Assembly (NCBI GenBank): GCA_030159075.1 | Contig: BROG01000299.1 | Span: 755,501-819,500, forward strand | From: Atrina japonica | Lineage: Eukaryota > Mollusca > Bivalvia > Pterioida > Pinnidae | DNA length: 64,000 bases | Direction of reading: 5' to 3' | In this document: piece by piece, positions 25,318 through 36,999 of the stretch | How the letters are laid out: the number at the start of each line of letters is the position of its first letter | Position numbering within the stretch: position 1 is the stretch's first letter | Made by a program: the position numbers and the translations under genes | Notes under the pieces: model-generated | What the model saw: the letters and a program-made list of their open reading frames with translations, nothing else | Told to the model about the DNA's origin: nothing | Database searches by the model: none

Positions 25318-25536
25318 TTTCTGTATTATATAACCTTTTCACCTTTTCTGTATTATATAACCTTTTCACCTTTTCTGTATTATATAACCTTTTCACCTTT
25401 TAACCTTTTCTGTATTATATAACCTTTTCACCTTTTAACCTTTTCTGTATTATATAACCTTTTCACCTTTTAACCTTTTCTGTATTATATAACCTTTTCA
25501 CCTTTTAACCTTTTCTGTATTATATAACCTTTTCAC
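25318..25536. repeat. 27/35 bp minisatellite (tctgtattatataacctttt ...)
   Basis: Two short units of 27 bp are followed by about five units of 35 bp. The longer units differ by an added taaccttt block, so the 35-mer arose from the 27-mer by internal duplication of caccttt and then spread. The array is nearly perfect and so probably young. Confidence 0.93.
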
Positions 25537-26109
25537 CCATAAGTAACTCAATGGTGTGTTCCCTTTTATTGTTAAGACAAGTCCATTGTGGTCTCTGGTG
25601 TTTAAAGAGTAACTGGTAAACCACATACGTACATAATGTTTATTGTATACCTATACTGATATATGTACTGGACCAGTATTTGGCTACATGTAAGACCCGT
25701 ATTCGGTTAAATATTGTGTGATTTCGTCATTGTTACATAACCTTTCTACAATGTACGACACCATTTTTTTCCTTTTTTTTTTTTGAATACTCTAAGCAAA
25801 TTTCACAAAATTGTTTTGTATAAAACCAAAATCTCATAACTGCCAACTATACTAGCAGGTCTTAGTCGACAGTACAGTATTGTATCGCCTGAAACTTTTT
25901 TTTTTATTATATTTTTTACTGTTAACTAATACCAGTACTTCTTTTCTCGGACAGTTAAAACCTGGGCACCATGTCTCCAATTTATTCAGTGTACAAACTC
26001 AATAAAATATTTTTTCATGATTTCAAGGTAAAAAGACTCAAAATGTATGCTGCAACTCCATGGTCATGTCCATTTATTGATGGTAGATAATGATGAAAAT
26101 CATTGCTCA

Positions 26110-26540
26110 GTAGGGAACTTTAGATCAGTTAGCCCGGATTACCGTTATGATCCTGCATATATTTGCGCCTTCTCGTTTTTGTACCTCATATGTTCTTCCG
26201 GTTTTCATATTTACTTTCGCAACATATGTAAAGTAAATGGAAATTTTTTACTTTTTATCACATTAAATTTATTTTGTTTAAAGAAATCCAAGATACTCTT
26301 AAAAGATACCACAGTGGAAAATGTATCAGACAGAGAAAAATGTGCGAACATACCGGAAGTAGAACCCAGGACCTTCCGAACACTTGCAGGGCACATTTAC
26401 CAATTGTGCTATGACAGCTATATCTATATATTATTGAAACCAGAAATAACATCGGGGATCATTTTTCTAGAATCACACAGCTAACGATAATAAAAGCAGG
26501 ATTTTAACGGTAATCTGTCCAAACTCGAAATTTCCCTATT
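26110..26540. mobile_element. MITE-like element, copy 2
   Basis: Same structure as 14207-14666: a tagggaacttt start followed by cagttagcccggattaccgt tatgatcctgc. The inner B-box-like segment is at about 26355-26400 and the inverted end aaatttccctatt closes it. The ends are more diverged than in copy 1. The open reading frame across it (26047-26484) is fortuitous. Confidence 0.65.
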
Positions 26541-28068
26541 GAAGAAACTTCAGAATTATTAAAAAAATTGTTTGAGTATGTACTCAAATTTTGAGTACCA
26601 TACTCAATGTATTTATTCAAACTTTTTACAAAAATATACTAAATGTTACCTAAAATTCTTATGTGAAGGATGAACAATAATATTGTGCTTCCTGTTCAGT
26701 CAGATCCTGGAATTTTACAAATTACTGTATAGTCAAAATTATAAAATGAAAGTTCAGCTTGAGACAGTATTGAGAAAATTTGGTGACTTCGACTGGAAGG
26801 TCATTCAGCACAGCTCTCTCAACCTACACCCATACTGGTATTCAATAATTACTTTTTTTAGACACTGTCATGTGTAGTTCATATTCATGACAAAAACTTA
26901 ATTTTGGAAGGGACAGATCAAGGAGGGGCACAGAAGGGATGGCCCCATCCAGATGGCAAAAAACACCTTGTAAAATCCTTAATATTTTTACTTAACAGTG
27001 GTAAAATCAATTTTAAATTACACGCTTTGCAGTAGTTGCGCTCTTCCTCACTTGAAATCCTGGATCCGCCCCTGTCAATTATATAGGAATACATATATAT
27101 TCAATCTGAGCATGATTTTACAAGGGCCCTAAATTAGTGATATCATGTCTTATTAATTTGCATACTGTCTGTAATTGTGACATCAACGCACTTTCACAAT
27201 ATGCACTCATATATTTCTAATTCCAATGTGCTGTTTTGTTGTTGTTTTTGTTTTGACAGTCATTCCCGCCATTCTGCTTAAAAGATTTCCCTTGTGTGTT
27301 AAGACATCAGCAAACCTCTAACCCGATGCTGTAGACTGAAATAAATATATATCGCCATTTTCACATCGCGAGTTATATTAAGAGGGCGTTAATTAAAGAC
27401 TTTTTTCCCCATTTTTCTACTTCTTAGTCTAATATGATATTCAATAACCAAAAAAAAAAATACCTTATTTACAGTTATAGTATGGCGATTCGCTTTGTCA
27501 TCTACAAACGCGAAATAATCACTATAATTGTTCATATTTTCAATAATAGCATAAAACTCTACAAGGTAGGTTAACAGGACACACAGGTACTGTACTATTC
27601 TGTTTCCCATGGATAGTGTATGATTAAAGCTATGCCTGGATAACAATCGGCAATCTGACAGTCCGAGTGTCACTCGCTGACTTACTTTGCAATGAGCTAT
27701 TTTATAGGCAGTTTGTAAACTGAAATACACGTGCACACACACTGAAGACAAGATTCATTTATCAAACATTTATTTGCCATCACCGTAGACAATAAACACA
27801 TAGAGAAAGCAATGGAGAAATAAATTGGCACGAACATCATGATTACGAAAAAACTTTGCCAAATAAAGGCAAGTTGATCATCCAACGTCAAATCTTCTGT
27901 ACATTTTTTACTACAGTCCCGTGGGGAAAAAATGCCTGAAGAACCTGTTGTACTGTATTATCCGCACCCCCATCCCCGAGACAAATTTTAGAGTGAAAAT
28001 AGTTATACACGAATGATTACGGTATATACAAATAAGAACCAAACTCTACTTGTGCTTTAACGATAATT

Positions 28069-28204
28069 AAGGATTGTTTTTCATTTTTTTTGGACTGCAT
28101 CGAGTATAAATGCAATGGCTTATGGAAAAAATTCTGTTTTGATTTTTTTCCATAAGCCATTGCATTTATACTCGATGCAGTCCAAAAAATGAAAAACAAT
28201 CCTT
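28069..28204. repeat. Near-perfect foldback palindrome with about 60 bp arms
   Basis: Arm 28069-28128 reads aaggattgtttttcattttt, then ggactgcatcgagtataaat and gcaatggcttatgg. It is repeated in reverse complement at about 28145-28204. The spacer is about 16 bases. The only differences are in the length of the T/A runs (eight versus six). Such arm identity implies a recent origin. Confidence 0.95.
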
Positions 28205-29144
28205 ATATTTTTAAATAATACCATTTTCTGTTAATCTATAGGCAGCTTGTTACGAAATTCATTCTATTTAATTGGCTTTGCGGTAGGAGTTTTTTCATGT
28301 GGCGTGACAGCTAAACAGCTGTGTGAGACGAGAAGTAGTTCCCCTTTTCTGTCCGGAAATGCTAAATGGAATTAAGGTTTATTTTCTTATTTTTATATCA
28401 TTTTGAAAGAAACTAGTAATATGAAAAATAAGTGTAAGATTTATATTCGTCTGCTTAGTTTGAATTCTGACAGCTGAAAGTATCCATTTTATTTCACATA
28501 TTTTACCAAGCAGCTGGGAACCACGATGACTGTTTGGTACCTATCCTACGTAAGTAGACCTATTTCATGCGACCTAATTTCACATGATGCGGGTGACGAA
28601 TTATTTCTGATAGGGATATCCAGTGAAGGCAAACAAATCGAATTGTTTATCAAGAGAAGCTTGACAAAAGTTGTACTAGGCCTTATTTTCTTTTTTCTGT
28701 TGTAACTATGAAGCGAACTTTCTATTCTGTGCAAGACGGTGGTCTGTGGTTCTGGTCATGACATGACCTAGATATATCGCGATATGGGCCTGTAAGCTGT
28801 ACAGTGTGCTACAGATGTAGTTTCGTGTTTCCGATTTCTTTTTCTGATTTTTATTTGTTTTGTGGTAGGCCTAATGCATGGCTTTTAAGATTAAATATGT
28901 ATGAAATAAACATGCGATATTCTATTCTTTATTGATTCGTTCGTGTATTCTTACGCTGAAAAGTAAAGCGGTTGATACTCGGGTCACGTGACTGCATTTA
29001 CCGTAATATACAATATATCGCTCTATATACTTGCAATGAAGGGAACTGCAGTCGGTATGTGAATTTCACACGAGTGTTTGGGAAGTGTGTAATTCTGGGG
29101 ATTCAGCTTGTAGGTATGCCACTCGGCTTTCTACTGGTTGCTGA

Positions 29145-29940
29145 CTGAATGGAAAGAGAGAAACAAATTCCGTTTTAGATAAAAATTACTTGTTTATTAT
29201 TGAAGCATCAGATACAAAGTGATATAAAATTTCCTTACAAACATATGAACAAATTTCGAAATACCCTGTAGTGAACTTCAGTGCGAGAAGGCATGACTGT
29301 TTAACGCTTATAATACTAAAACTGAATAATTTTGAAGAAATCAAATAATGAATAAAACTTATAAGATGTATAAAATATATATGATCAAGCGTTAAATATT
29401 GTCATTAAATAATAAAAGAGAAAACATCTTACTTAAATTTCTTAGCGGACGAATTTTGTCGCTAGATAAATTTACCTTCTTACATTGAAGAGTTCACTAC
29501 AGGTTTCACAATATCAGCGCGGTAATTTCAAAATTATAAAAAGGGATTTCGAAAATAAAATCAAGAACTTCGCATAAATGTAGAAGTATCAAATGCAAGA
29601 CAAATATTGAAAAATAAACCAATATTGAACATATCAGCAAACTAGATTTAGTTGAATGTAACAAAGTAAAACAATTCTAAATTACAGACAAAGTGAAAAA
29701 CTCTATTTTGCCAAGAACTTAAAATTAATAAAGTTTTCCTTTTCACTGGAAATAAAGCTAAAATGTATCAATTTATAGAAATAAGTATAAGATAATTTTC
29801 TATTTAAAGTTCACTAAAACTAAAAATAAAATACCAAAATAAACTTAATCAAGCTTACCTGAATGGAAAGAGAGAAACAAATTCCATTTTAGATAAAAAT
29901 GACTTGTTTATTATTGAAGCATCAGATGGAAAGTGAATTT
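29145..29940. repeat. About 70 bp direct repeats spaced 714 bp
   Basis: ctgaatggaaagagagaaac and the following 50 bases (aaattcc.ttttagataaaaa, cttgtttattattgaagcat) occur at 29145 and again at 29859 with few changes. The interior is AT-rich and contains a 13-base inverted pair (cctgtagtgaact at about 29267 and agttcactacagg at about 29491). It resembles a small element with direct terminal repeats, or a segmental duplication. No coding sequence. Confidence 0.6.
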
Positions 29941-30573
29941 CGTAAATTCGCTTTTCACCTGGCTTAAATCGGAATTGCTCTCACTGACCAATCAGGAAGC
30001 TTGAAACAGATGTCCTATAGTTAATTTGCATAATTCCCAGGACGAGTTGACATTAATTACTTAAGTTAATAATACAGCTCAATGTGTGAAAGTCCATTAG
30101 AAAAGAGTTACGAAGAAGGGGGATTATGCTGACCGACGGTCGAAGTAAATAATTAATCTCCAAAAAGGGTACACTGTGTCAACTCAATTTCCGAAAGAAT
30201 TTATCTCAAAGAGGCCGAAATCCGAAAGAATTTTCTTATTTACCTAAAGTCTGAAACATATGTTAGATGTCCATTAACATGACAACTGAGTAGGAAACAT
30301 GTCAAAACTAAGAGAATTTACTTTGTTAACAAAAAAGCTTTAGAAAACAAAAACTGAGTTGGCAAAATAACACATTTTTCCTTTTTAGAAAATTATCGAG
30401 TCTAAGAATGACCATTCAATAAATATTAAATTGAATATTTGAAATAAAATTTATTTGAACACTTAATGTAAAAATTAAGTAAATTTGCAGTATTAAAAAT
30501 CAAATGAAATAAGCTATAAAATTCAGGTAAAGATTCATTAAAGTTCATAACTGAAATTTCATTTGATATAACC

Positions 30574-30634
30574 TGTTACATTAATAGTTTACTTCATTAG
30601 TTTAACGTTAATTAAGTAAACTATTAATGTAACA
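30574..30634. repeat. 21 bp perfect inverted repeat
   Basis: tgttacattaatagtttact t (30574-30594) is the exact reverse complement of 30614-30634, with a 19-base spacer. The sequence is AT-rich and may be the heart of a foldback element; nothing else marks it. Confidence 0.85.
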
Positions 30635-31049
30635 TAAATATAATACAATGAAAACTATAAATTATTCTAATATGAATTGTCATTTAACTATAGTAACTAT
30701 TTAAGAGTTTCAGGGAATCACAATAAATCACAGTTTAATTATAGAGATTGAATTATTTACAGTGGGTCTCAGAACTCGTATATGTATTTAGGCTACACTG
30801 CCAGCTAGTGTATTTTCAGCACTAGAGCCCGAGACCTAGGGCTTCAACACCACTTTGTGACTGTGGCTCAGCCGTATAAAAAACTATCCCAAAACTAGAG
30901 GACTGTTTATCTTTGATAAATAGATTACTACTGTCCCGTTCAATTATCTGCTTTTGCTAATGTTGTTGGTTCAACTTTCAACTTACAGACTGACCCCGAG
31001 TGATGTTGGTACCTTTATTTATATAAACAGAGGTCGACGCCGATTGGTA

Positions 31050-32095
31050 AATAATTCTTGAATTCGCCAAGGTTTGGTGTTTGTCGTTGTCCATCTGTTA
31101 ACTTTTGCATTTAAACATCATCTTCTCAAGAACCAGTGGGCCAATTTTAACCAAACTTGGCAAATAGCATCCCCACGTGAAGCTGCATAACGTTTGCGAG
31201 TGAAAATGGGATAAAAGGGGTAAAAAAGGACCAAAACTTCAAGGAGAAACTGTAAATAAATATCCCTTCAGTATTTTCTGAGAAATAAATATAACAAACT
31301 TTAATTTTTACAATCCAAAATAGCCACCTGGAAGCCATTTTGAGATCCGATCCACCTGAAAATGTACATTGCAAAACTAGACCTCAAGGAGAATCTATAT
31401 GTAAAGTTTCACAAACCTCCCATCAGTACTTTCAGAGAAATAGCGATGAAAAACATTAATTGTCAAAATCCAAATGGCCCCCCTGGCAGCCATTTATGAT
31501 CCAATCCACCTGATACTATACAATACAAAACTAGACCTCAAGGGGAACATATATGTCAAATTTCATAAAGATCCCATAAGTACTTTCTGAGAAATAGCAA
31601 TAACAAACTTTAACTGTCAAAATCCTAGATGACCACTGACACCCATTATGTTATCCAATCCGCCTTAAAATGTAAATTGCACACCTAGACCTGAAGGGGA
31701 ACCTATATGTCACATTTTGTGAGAAATAGCAATAACAAACTTTAAATGTCAATATCCAAGATGGCCGCCTGGCAGCCATTTTGTAATCCAACCTGCCTGA
31801 AAATGTACACTGCACAACTAGATCTCAAGGGGAACCTATATGTCAAATTTCATAAATATCCCTTCTGTACTTTCTGAGAAATAGCGATAACAAACTTTAA
31901 TTGTCAAAATCCAAGATGGCCACCTGGCATTCATTTTGTAATCCGATCCGCCTGAAAATGTACACAGCACAACTAGACCTCAAGGAGAACCTGTATGTCA
32001 AATTTCATAATGATTCCTTTTAGCACTTTCTTAGAAATAGTGATAACAAACTTTTATTTTTAAAATACAAAATAGCGGCCTGGCAGTTCAGTTCA
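31050..32095. mobile_element. Tandem-core element with about 150 bp units (atggccgcctggcagccatt)
   Basis: The left part (31075-31210) is an inverted relative of the tail of the element at 14895-17356, reading gttaacttttgcatttaaac and gaaccagtgggccaatttta. About six units follow with caaggggaacctatatgtca, aatttcataaagatccctt, actttctgagaaatagcgat, aactttaattgtcaaaatcc and agatggccgcctggcagcca. The same core recurs at 42270-42850. Non-coding. Confidence 0.65.
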
Positions 32096-32385
32096 TTTCC
32101 AGTTAGGAGATCCACAAAAAATACACAATTAATTCCAATCCGAACTTTTATGCATGTATTAAAAGTATCCACTCAAATACACAATAATTCAAATTTGTAT
32201 GTAATATTGATGTGCACTATTCTCCTATAAATCCCAATATAAAAATGTGGTCCATTTCCTGTAACTTGGTCTTAAAATAGCCTCAGCTGTTCTCAACTTG
32301 TTCTGCCTTAAGAGTTAGACCTCACAATCTCTGTATATAAACTCTAAATAGTTCTAGAAATCACTAGATACGAATAATCAAGAAA

Positions 32386-33640
32386 ATGGTCTTTCTACCA
32401 CATACAGGAAAGTCCCTCCATTGTATGGCTAACAATAGTAATGATGACATAGTTTTGTACGTTTGTGGCCTATGTTGCAATGACATTTACCCATGGGTGG
32501 ATTTTCCCATTTTGTGGTTACATTGTCCGATTTTGTTCCAAAAACTCAAAATAATAATGGCTGTCACTCTCAAACAAGGGCCGCCTCCAAAGTATAAGTC
32601 GTAATTTGAAAGCTTTTTGTCAATACCATTAACATGGCCTCTCACTTCAACACCATCACCCGGAAATTGACATAGGCCTATCTGCCTGCTCTCAAAAAGG
32701 AAAGGAGATCCCTGTACATGCTCTAATAGGTACCAGAGGACAAGGTTGGGACATAGGTTTACAGAGTTACTTGAAATCTAAAATACTAATAAATTCCCCT
32801 TGTTCACAAGCAATGTCAAGTTTGCAAATGTTCAGTTTTAAAGTTTATGGAATATTTTTTTTTTATTACTTTGAAAGTTTTAATATTGTTATGAGGTCAG
32901 AATTACCTTAAAATATGCCAGCAAAAATCAAGAACACACTAAAGTAAATCTATCAATTTTATTAACAATGACAAAATATGATTTGATTTGATTTTTCGTT
33001 TTACTCCATACTCAACAATTTTTCAGTCATATGATGGCTTAATGACAAATAAAAAATTAATTTAAATGAGTAAAATTTAAATGAAAAACAGTAATTAAAA
33101 TCACAACTCACAGCTCCATTAAAGTTTTGTATGTTTGTGGCTTATGTTGCAATGATATTTACCCATGGGTGGATTTTCCCATTTTGTGGATACATTGTCC
33201 GATTTTATTTCAAAACTCAAAACAATAATGGCTGTCACTCTCAAACATGGGCCGCCTCCAAAGTGTAAGTCGTAATTTGAAAGCTTTTTGTCAATACCAT
33301 GAACATGGCCACTCACTTAAAACACCATCACCCCGACATTGACGAAGGCCTAAATGCCTGCTCTCAAAAAGGGAAGGAGATCCCTGTACATGCTCTAATA
33401 GGTACCAGAGGACAAGGTTGGGACATAGGTTTACAGAGTTACTTGAAATCTAAAATACTAATAAATTCCCCTTGTTCACAAGCAATTAAGCTTGAAATCT
33501 TCAAAGTTTATTTGGAATATTTTCTTTTATTATTTAAAAGTTTTAACCACATTGTTCATGAGGTCAGAAGCCTTAAAATGTGCCAAGAACATAGTGCAAT
33601 GACAAAATATGTTCATCTGTTTTTTGAAGTTTAACAATTT
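32386..33640 (+). repeat. Tandem-like duplication of a degraded BED-finger transposon fragment
   Basis: Two copies of about 420 bp, at about 32450-32880 and 33120-33545, share tgtttgtggcctatgttgca, acccatgggtggattttccc, ggctgtcactctcaaaca and gtaccagaggacaaggttgg. In the right copy a plus-strand frame reads MNMATHLKHHHPDI, which resembles the last helix of a BED-type zinc finger (N.a.HL...HP) of hAT/ZBED transposases. A stop codon lies just before it, and the left copy has changed at the same place. I take both as dead transposon fragments. Confidence 0.4.
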
Positions 33641-34333
33641 TTTCAGAATATGATTTCTTTTAATGACAAAATAAAAACTTTTTTAAATGACAGTTTACAG
33701 TAATATCACAACTCACAGTTCCATTAAAGTTCAGAGATCAGAATTACCTAAATTAAAAATAATGCCACTTGCAAATAATCAATGATGTGCACTATACATA
33801 AATAAAAAAAATATGCACTAAACTTGGTATCAAAAATAGTTTAGCTGTAAACAACTTGACCCAAAATACCATGTATTTGATCTAAAAGTTCTGATTTTTT
33901 GTTTTCTACAAGCAGGAAAGTCCCCATATTCAACATTTTATTTGTAACCAAGCCTTAATACAATAAAGATTCCTTTATCAATCAACACATTCATATTTAC
34001 ACACATTTGTACATGCAATTCTTTTTATTAGGTAAAAACACTACTGGAGAAAGAGTTAGAATGTCCAAACAGACAATCTTCCAGGAGGAAAGGTAACCAA
34101 GCACCCATCAACCCTCATAACACATTGCAGCAATTCTTTTTTAAAAAAAAGGAGAAATTGTCCTTCAATTGGAGGAAAGCATTCTGCTATCTGCTGTAAA
34201 AGAAATATTTTATCGTCAACTTTTGAAAAAACTGGCCTTTATAAACAGGTAATCCTTATATAGAGGTGGTCACTATATTAGGTTTTACTGAAATCACATG
34301 TGCACTGTTATTTTCTCACGTTGTCTAGCTTTT

Positions 34334-34354
34334 CTAATACCTGGTTACGTTATC
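34334..34354 (-). CDS. Possible terminal coding exon of the acidic host gene
   Basis: On the minus strand a very strong acceptor (ttttatttcttttttacag) is followed in phase 0 by six codons (DNVTRY) and a TAG stop. The preceding exon at 36782-36843 leaves in phase 0, so the join would be in frame and close the protein with an Asp/Asn-rich tail. Such a short coding end is easily mimicked by chance, hence the low confidence. No poly(A) signal is assigned. Confidence 0.3.
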   Translation of the reverse strand, partial: DNVTRY

Positions 34355-34756
34355 CTGTAAAAAAGAAATAAAAGTTCTTTTAAATTTCCATCATAACTCA
34401 TGAGGCCATCATTCAAAATTGCTTGATTGATATTCTGTGCTTTAAAGGGGCATGGGCTGTATTTACCAAATAAAATTAGTTAGATTTTTTTTCCTACTTT
34501 TACTACTTGATGTAAAATAACAAATAAGAGTCACACAGGCTTAAAAAATCTTTTATTCCTACATGTATATATTTTGTGAAAATAAGGACAGATCCATTGT
34601 TATATCCAAATACAAATAATAGAGTTAATCAATTACAATTGGAAAAATTGGCATAAATGAGATTCTCAAGCAATTTTCACAAAACATAGGAATTTAAGAA
34701 TTTTTACGCCTGTGTATATCTCTTTTTTGTTATATTGTATTTCAATCTAATTATTA

Positions 34757-35020
34757 ACAAGAGATGTCAGAAGACAACAAAGCTCACTGAAATGGGTGTA
34801 GTTTTTGAAAAATATGTCAAAGTCCAAGGTCACTAGGTCAAAGGTCAAGGTTGCAAATGAAAGCTCTTTTTATAAAGAATATAGGTGTGAAATGTCAGAG
34901 CCCTGTCCCTTGCAGTAAAAACAGTTAAAAAGCCAGGTTAAAGTTTTGTCTACAGATGCCAACGACAACAGGGGTATGACATTAACTCTCCTGACTTTCA
35001 TCTCGGCTAGCTAAAAAAAG
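34757..35020. repeat. Short element, aacaagag.tgtcagaagac head and agctaaaaa tail
   Basis: The head aacaagagatgtcagaagac aacaaagctcac recurs at 17658 and 35841. The interior has tccaaggtcactaggtcaaa and the tail ends tctcggctagctaaaaaa, close to that at about 1045-1073. Non-coding interspersed repeat. Confidence 0.55.
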
Positions 35021-35054
35021 AGAAAAAATTGAAAAATACATGAAGTTTTGAGAT

Positions 35055-35450
35055 GCAGTGGAATCTGACACTAAAAGTGGTCTTTCAAGACAGGTGGTCT
35101 CTTGTCACAAAAGGTTTTATCTAAAGAATTAACCAACCAAGTGATTTTTCAAAATGTGGTCCTAAAAGACAGGTGGTCTTTCAAAAATGGTTTTACCTAA
35201 AGGATTATTTAACCAATTGGTTTTTCATAATGTGGTCTTAATAGACAGGTGGTCTTTCAAAAAAGCTTTTACCTAAAGGATTATTTAACCAACTGGTTTT
35301 TCAAAATGCAGAATGTGGTCCTAAAAGACAGGTGGTCTTTCATAAAAAGGTTTTATCTAAAGCATTATTTAACCAATTGGTTTTTCAGAATGTGATCTTA
35401 AAAGACAGATGGTCTTTGATGACAGTAGTTTTTGAAGACGGGATTCACTG
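35055..35450. repeat. About 75 bp tandem repeat (gacaggtggtctttcaaaaa)
   Basis: Five units with gtggtcctaaaagacaggtg, gttttacctaaaggattatt and taaccaattggtttttcaaa. Non-coding; similar phrases recur singly at about 34250, 41870 and 61050. Confidence 0.8.
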
Positions 35451-35484
35451 TAATATATAAAATTAGGCTCCATGATACTACAGA

Positions 35485-35547
35485 GGCCCCGGAGGTTTTA
35501 TTGGTGTGTACATCATACATACACATACCAATAAAACCTCCGGGGCC
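35485..35547. repeat. 21 bp GC-rich perfect inverted repeat
   Basis: ggccccggaggttttattgg t (35485-35505) is exactly inverted at 35527-35547, with a 21-base AT-rich loop (gtgtacatcatacatacacat). It is conspicuous in AT-rich surroundings. Confidence 0.9.
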
Positions 35548-36427
35548 AAGAAAACACTGCCATACTACATGTACTGACATCATTGTCTTTGGCCTAGTCA
35601 GATAACAATTTTTTTGTTGTATCATCATTTACACATATGTCTAGTTTGAATTTTTGAATGGTGCTTTACACCACATTCAACTTTTTTCCGTTTCATGTAT
35701 ATGAGAGCAGTCAGTTTTTAATGGTGGAAGAGAGAACTGGGTTACATAGTTCCCTGGAAGAGACCTTCCGCAAGTAAACAGGCAAACTCTGTATTATGTA
35801 TTGATGCATCCAGTCACCTTAACTTTGGAAAGAATAAAAACAAGAGTTGTAAGAAGACAACAAAGCTTGCCAGAAATAGGTGTAAATTTTCATAATAGTG
35901 GGTGAAAGTACAAGTTAAAGGTCACAATGTCAAAAGTCATGGCACCAAAACTCTGGTCAAAGGAATCTTTACTGCAAACATGGATATATCTGTGTGTTGT
36001 TGATTACGCAATTTTCATATGCAAACAATAAACATGGGGGTATTTTACGAGATGTTATACCTTACTGTGATACAGCCCTGTATTAAACGATGATTCTTAC
36101 TGATTGATTCCGTTGTTCATTTCTTTTAAAAGATTATCTTTTCTAACTAACAAACTTACTTTTTGTTTAAGTTTTGTTTTAATTCCCGACAAAAATCATC
36201 TAATGGTGTGAAGATGCCACTAGCTACGAGTGAAATCCTATAATTCTTTGATCGGTTCTGTGGAATTATGTAGATACAGGTGGCTGTTCATTAAATGAGA
36301 AATGCCTACCTTGATATAAAGTTTCAATCAAAAGACTCGTGATTTTCACTTCTTATACCAATCTATTGGCACAGAAAAATTAAATAGTTTTATATTTACA
36401 AGATGACTTGACACTGGAAATTGAACT

Positions 36428-36690
36428 GTTTGTTAGACTGTTGTTGTTTAACGTCCTACTCCAGAATCTTTCACTCATATGCAGACGTCACCAAATGGCG
36501 GTGAAGGGCTTCAATTTTTGGCATATGCTCGACGCTTATGGCCAATGCGAAGTGAGTGTTCTTTAACATGCCGACACCTATTGTGACATGGGACATCGGT
36601 TTTTACTGTCTCAGGACAGGAAAGTAACCCGCTGAAAATTGAACGTGAGATCATGTGCATTGCTAGGCAAATACTTGACCCTACTGACTA
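36428..36690 (-). repeat. Diverged SINE-like copy
   Basis: Relative of 10628-10918. It shares gttgtttaacgtcctactcc, agaatctttcactcatatg, gacgtcaccaaatggcggtg and aacatgccgacacctattg. The tRNA-like head is eroded. It lies about 90 bp from the exon at 36782-36843. Confidence 0.55.
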
Positions 36691-36781
36691 ACTTCAACAC
36701 AATTATGTTAATGGACTAAGGTAGGTCAATTAGCATTGGGATGCTTTGATTTAATTTCCAACTTTGGACGTATGTACTTAC

Positions 36782-36843
36782 GCCAGCATTGTCCTGATCT
36801 GAAGGTTCGCTAGGTTGGATCTCACTATCAGCATTGTCCTCAT
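36782..36843 (-). CDS. Exon of acidic host gene
   Basis: This 62 nt exon lies between a ttctctttacag acceptor and a gtaagt donor. It is entered in phase 1, taking one base from the exon at 40491-40550, and left in phase 0. It encodes DEDNADSEIQPSEPSDQDNA followed by Gly, strongly acidic and Ser/Pro-containing, probably disordered. No domain can be named. The fit of phase, splice sites and amino-acid character to the three exons upstream supports a real gene. The symmetrical DEDNAD/DQDNAG ends look like an internal duplication. Confidence 0.65.
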
Positions 36844-36999
36844 CTGTAAAGAGAAGAAATTACATCTAAAATCTATCCATCAAAGTAAATGACAGTGTTA
36901 CAAATAAGTGACATGCATTGAAACCTGTATATAAAGATCTCCTTAAAAGGTATTAGCTGTGAGGTATTTTTTTTTCATTTTTTTACTGCTTAGATTGAT

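Noticed and set aside
26047..26484. 145-codon plus-strand frame
   Set aside because: It lies across a MITE copy whose other copy does not keep the frame.
27389..27891. Two minus-strand frames with hydrophobic stretches
   Set aside because: A possible start or splice site can be imagined, but no partner exon or domain supports a gene.
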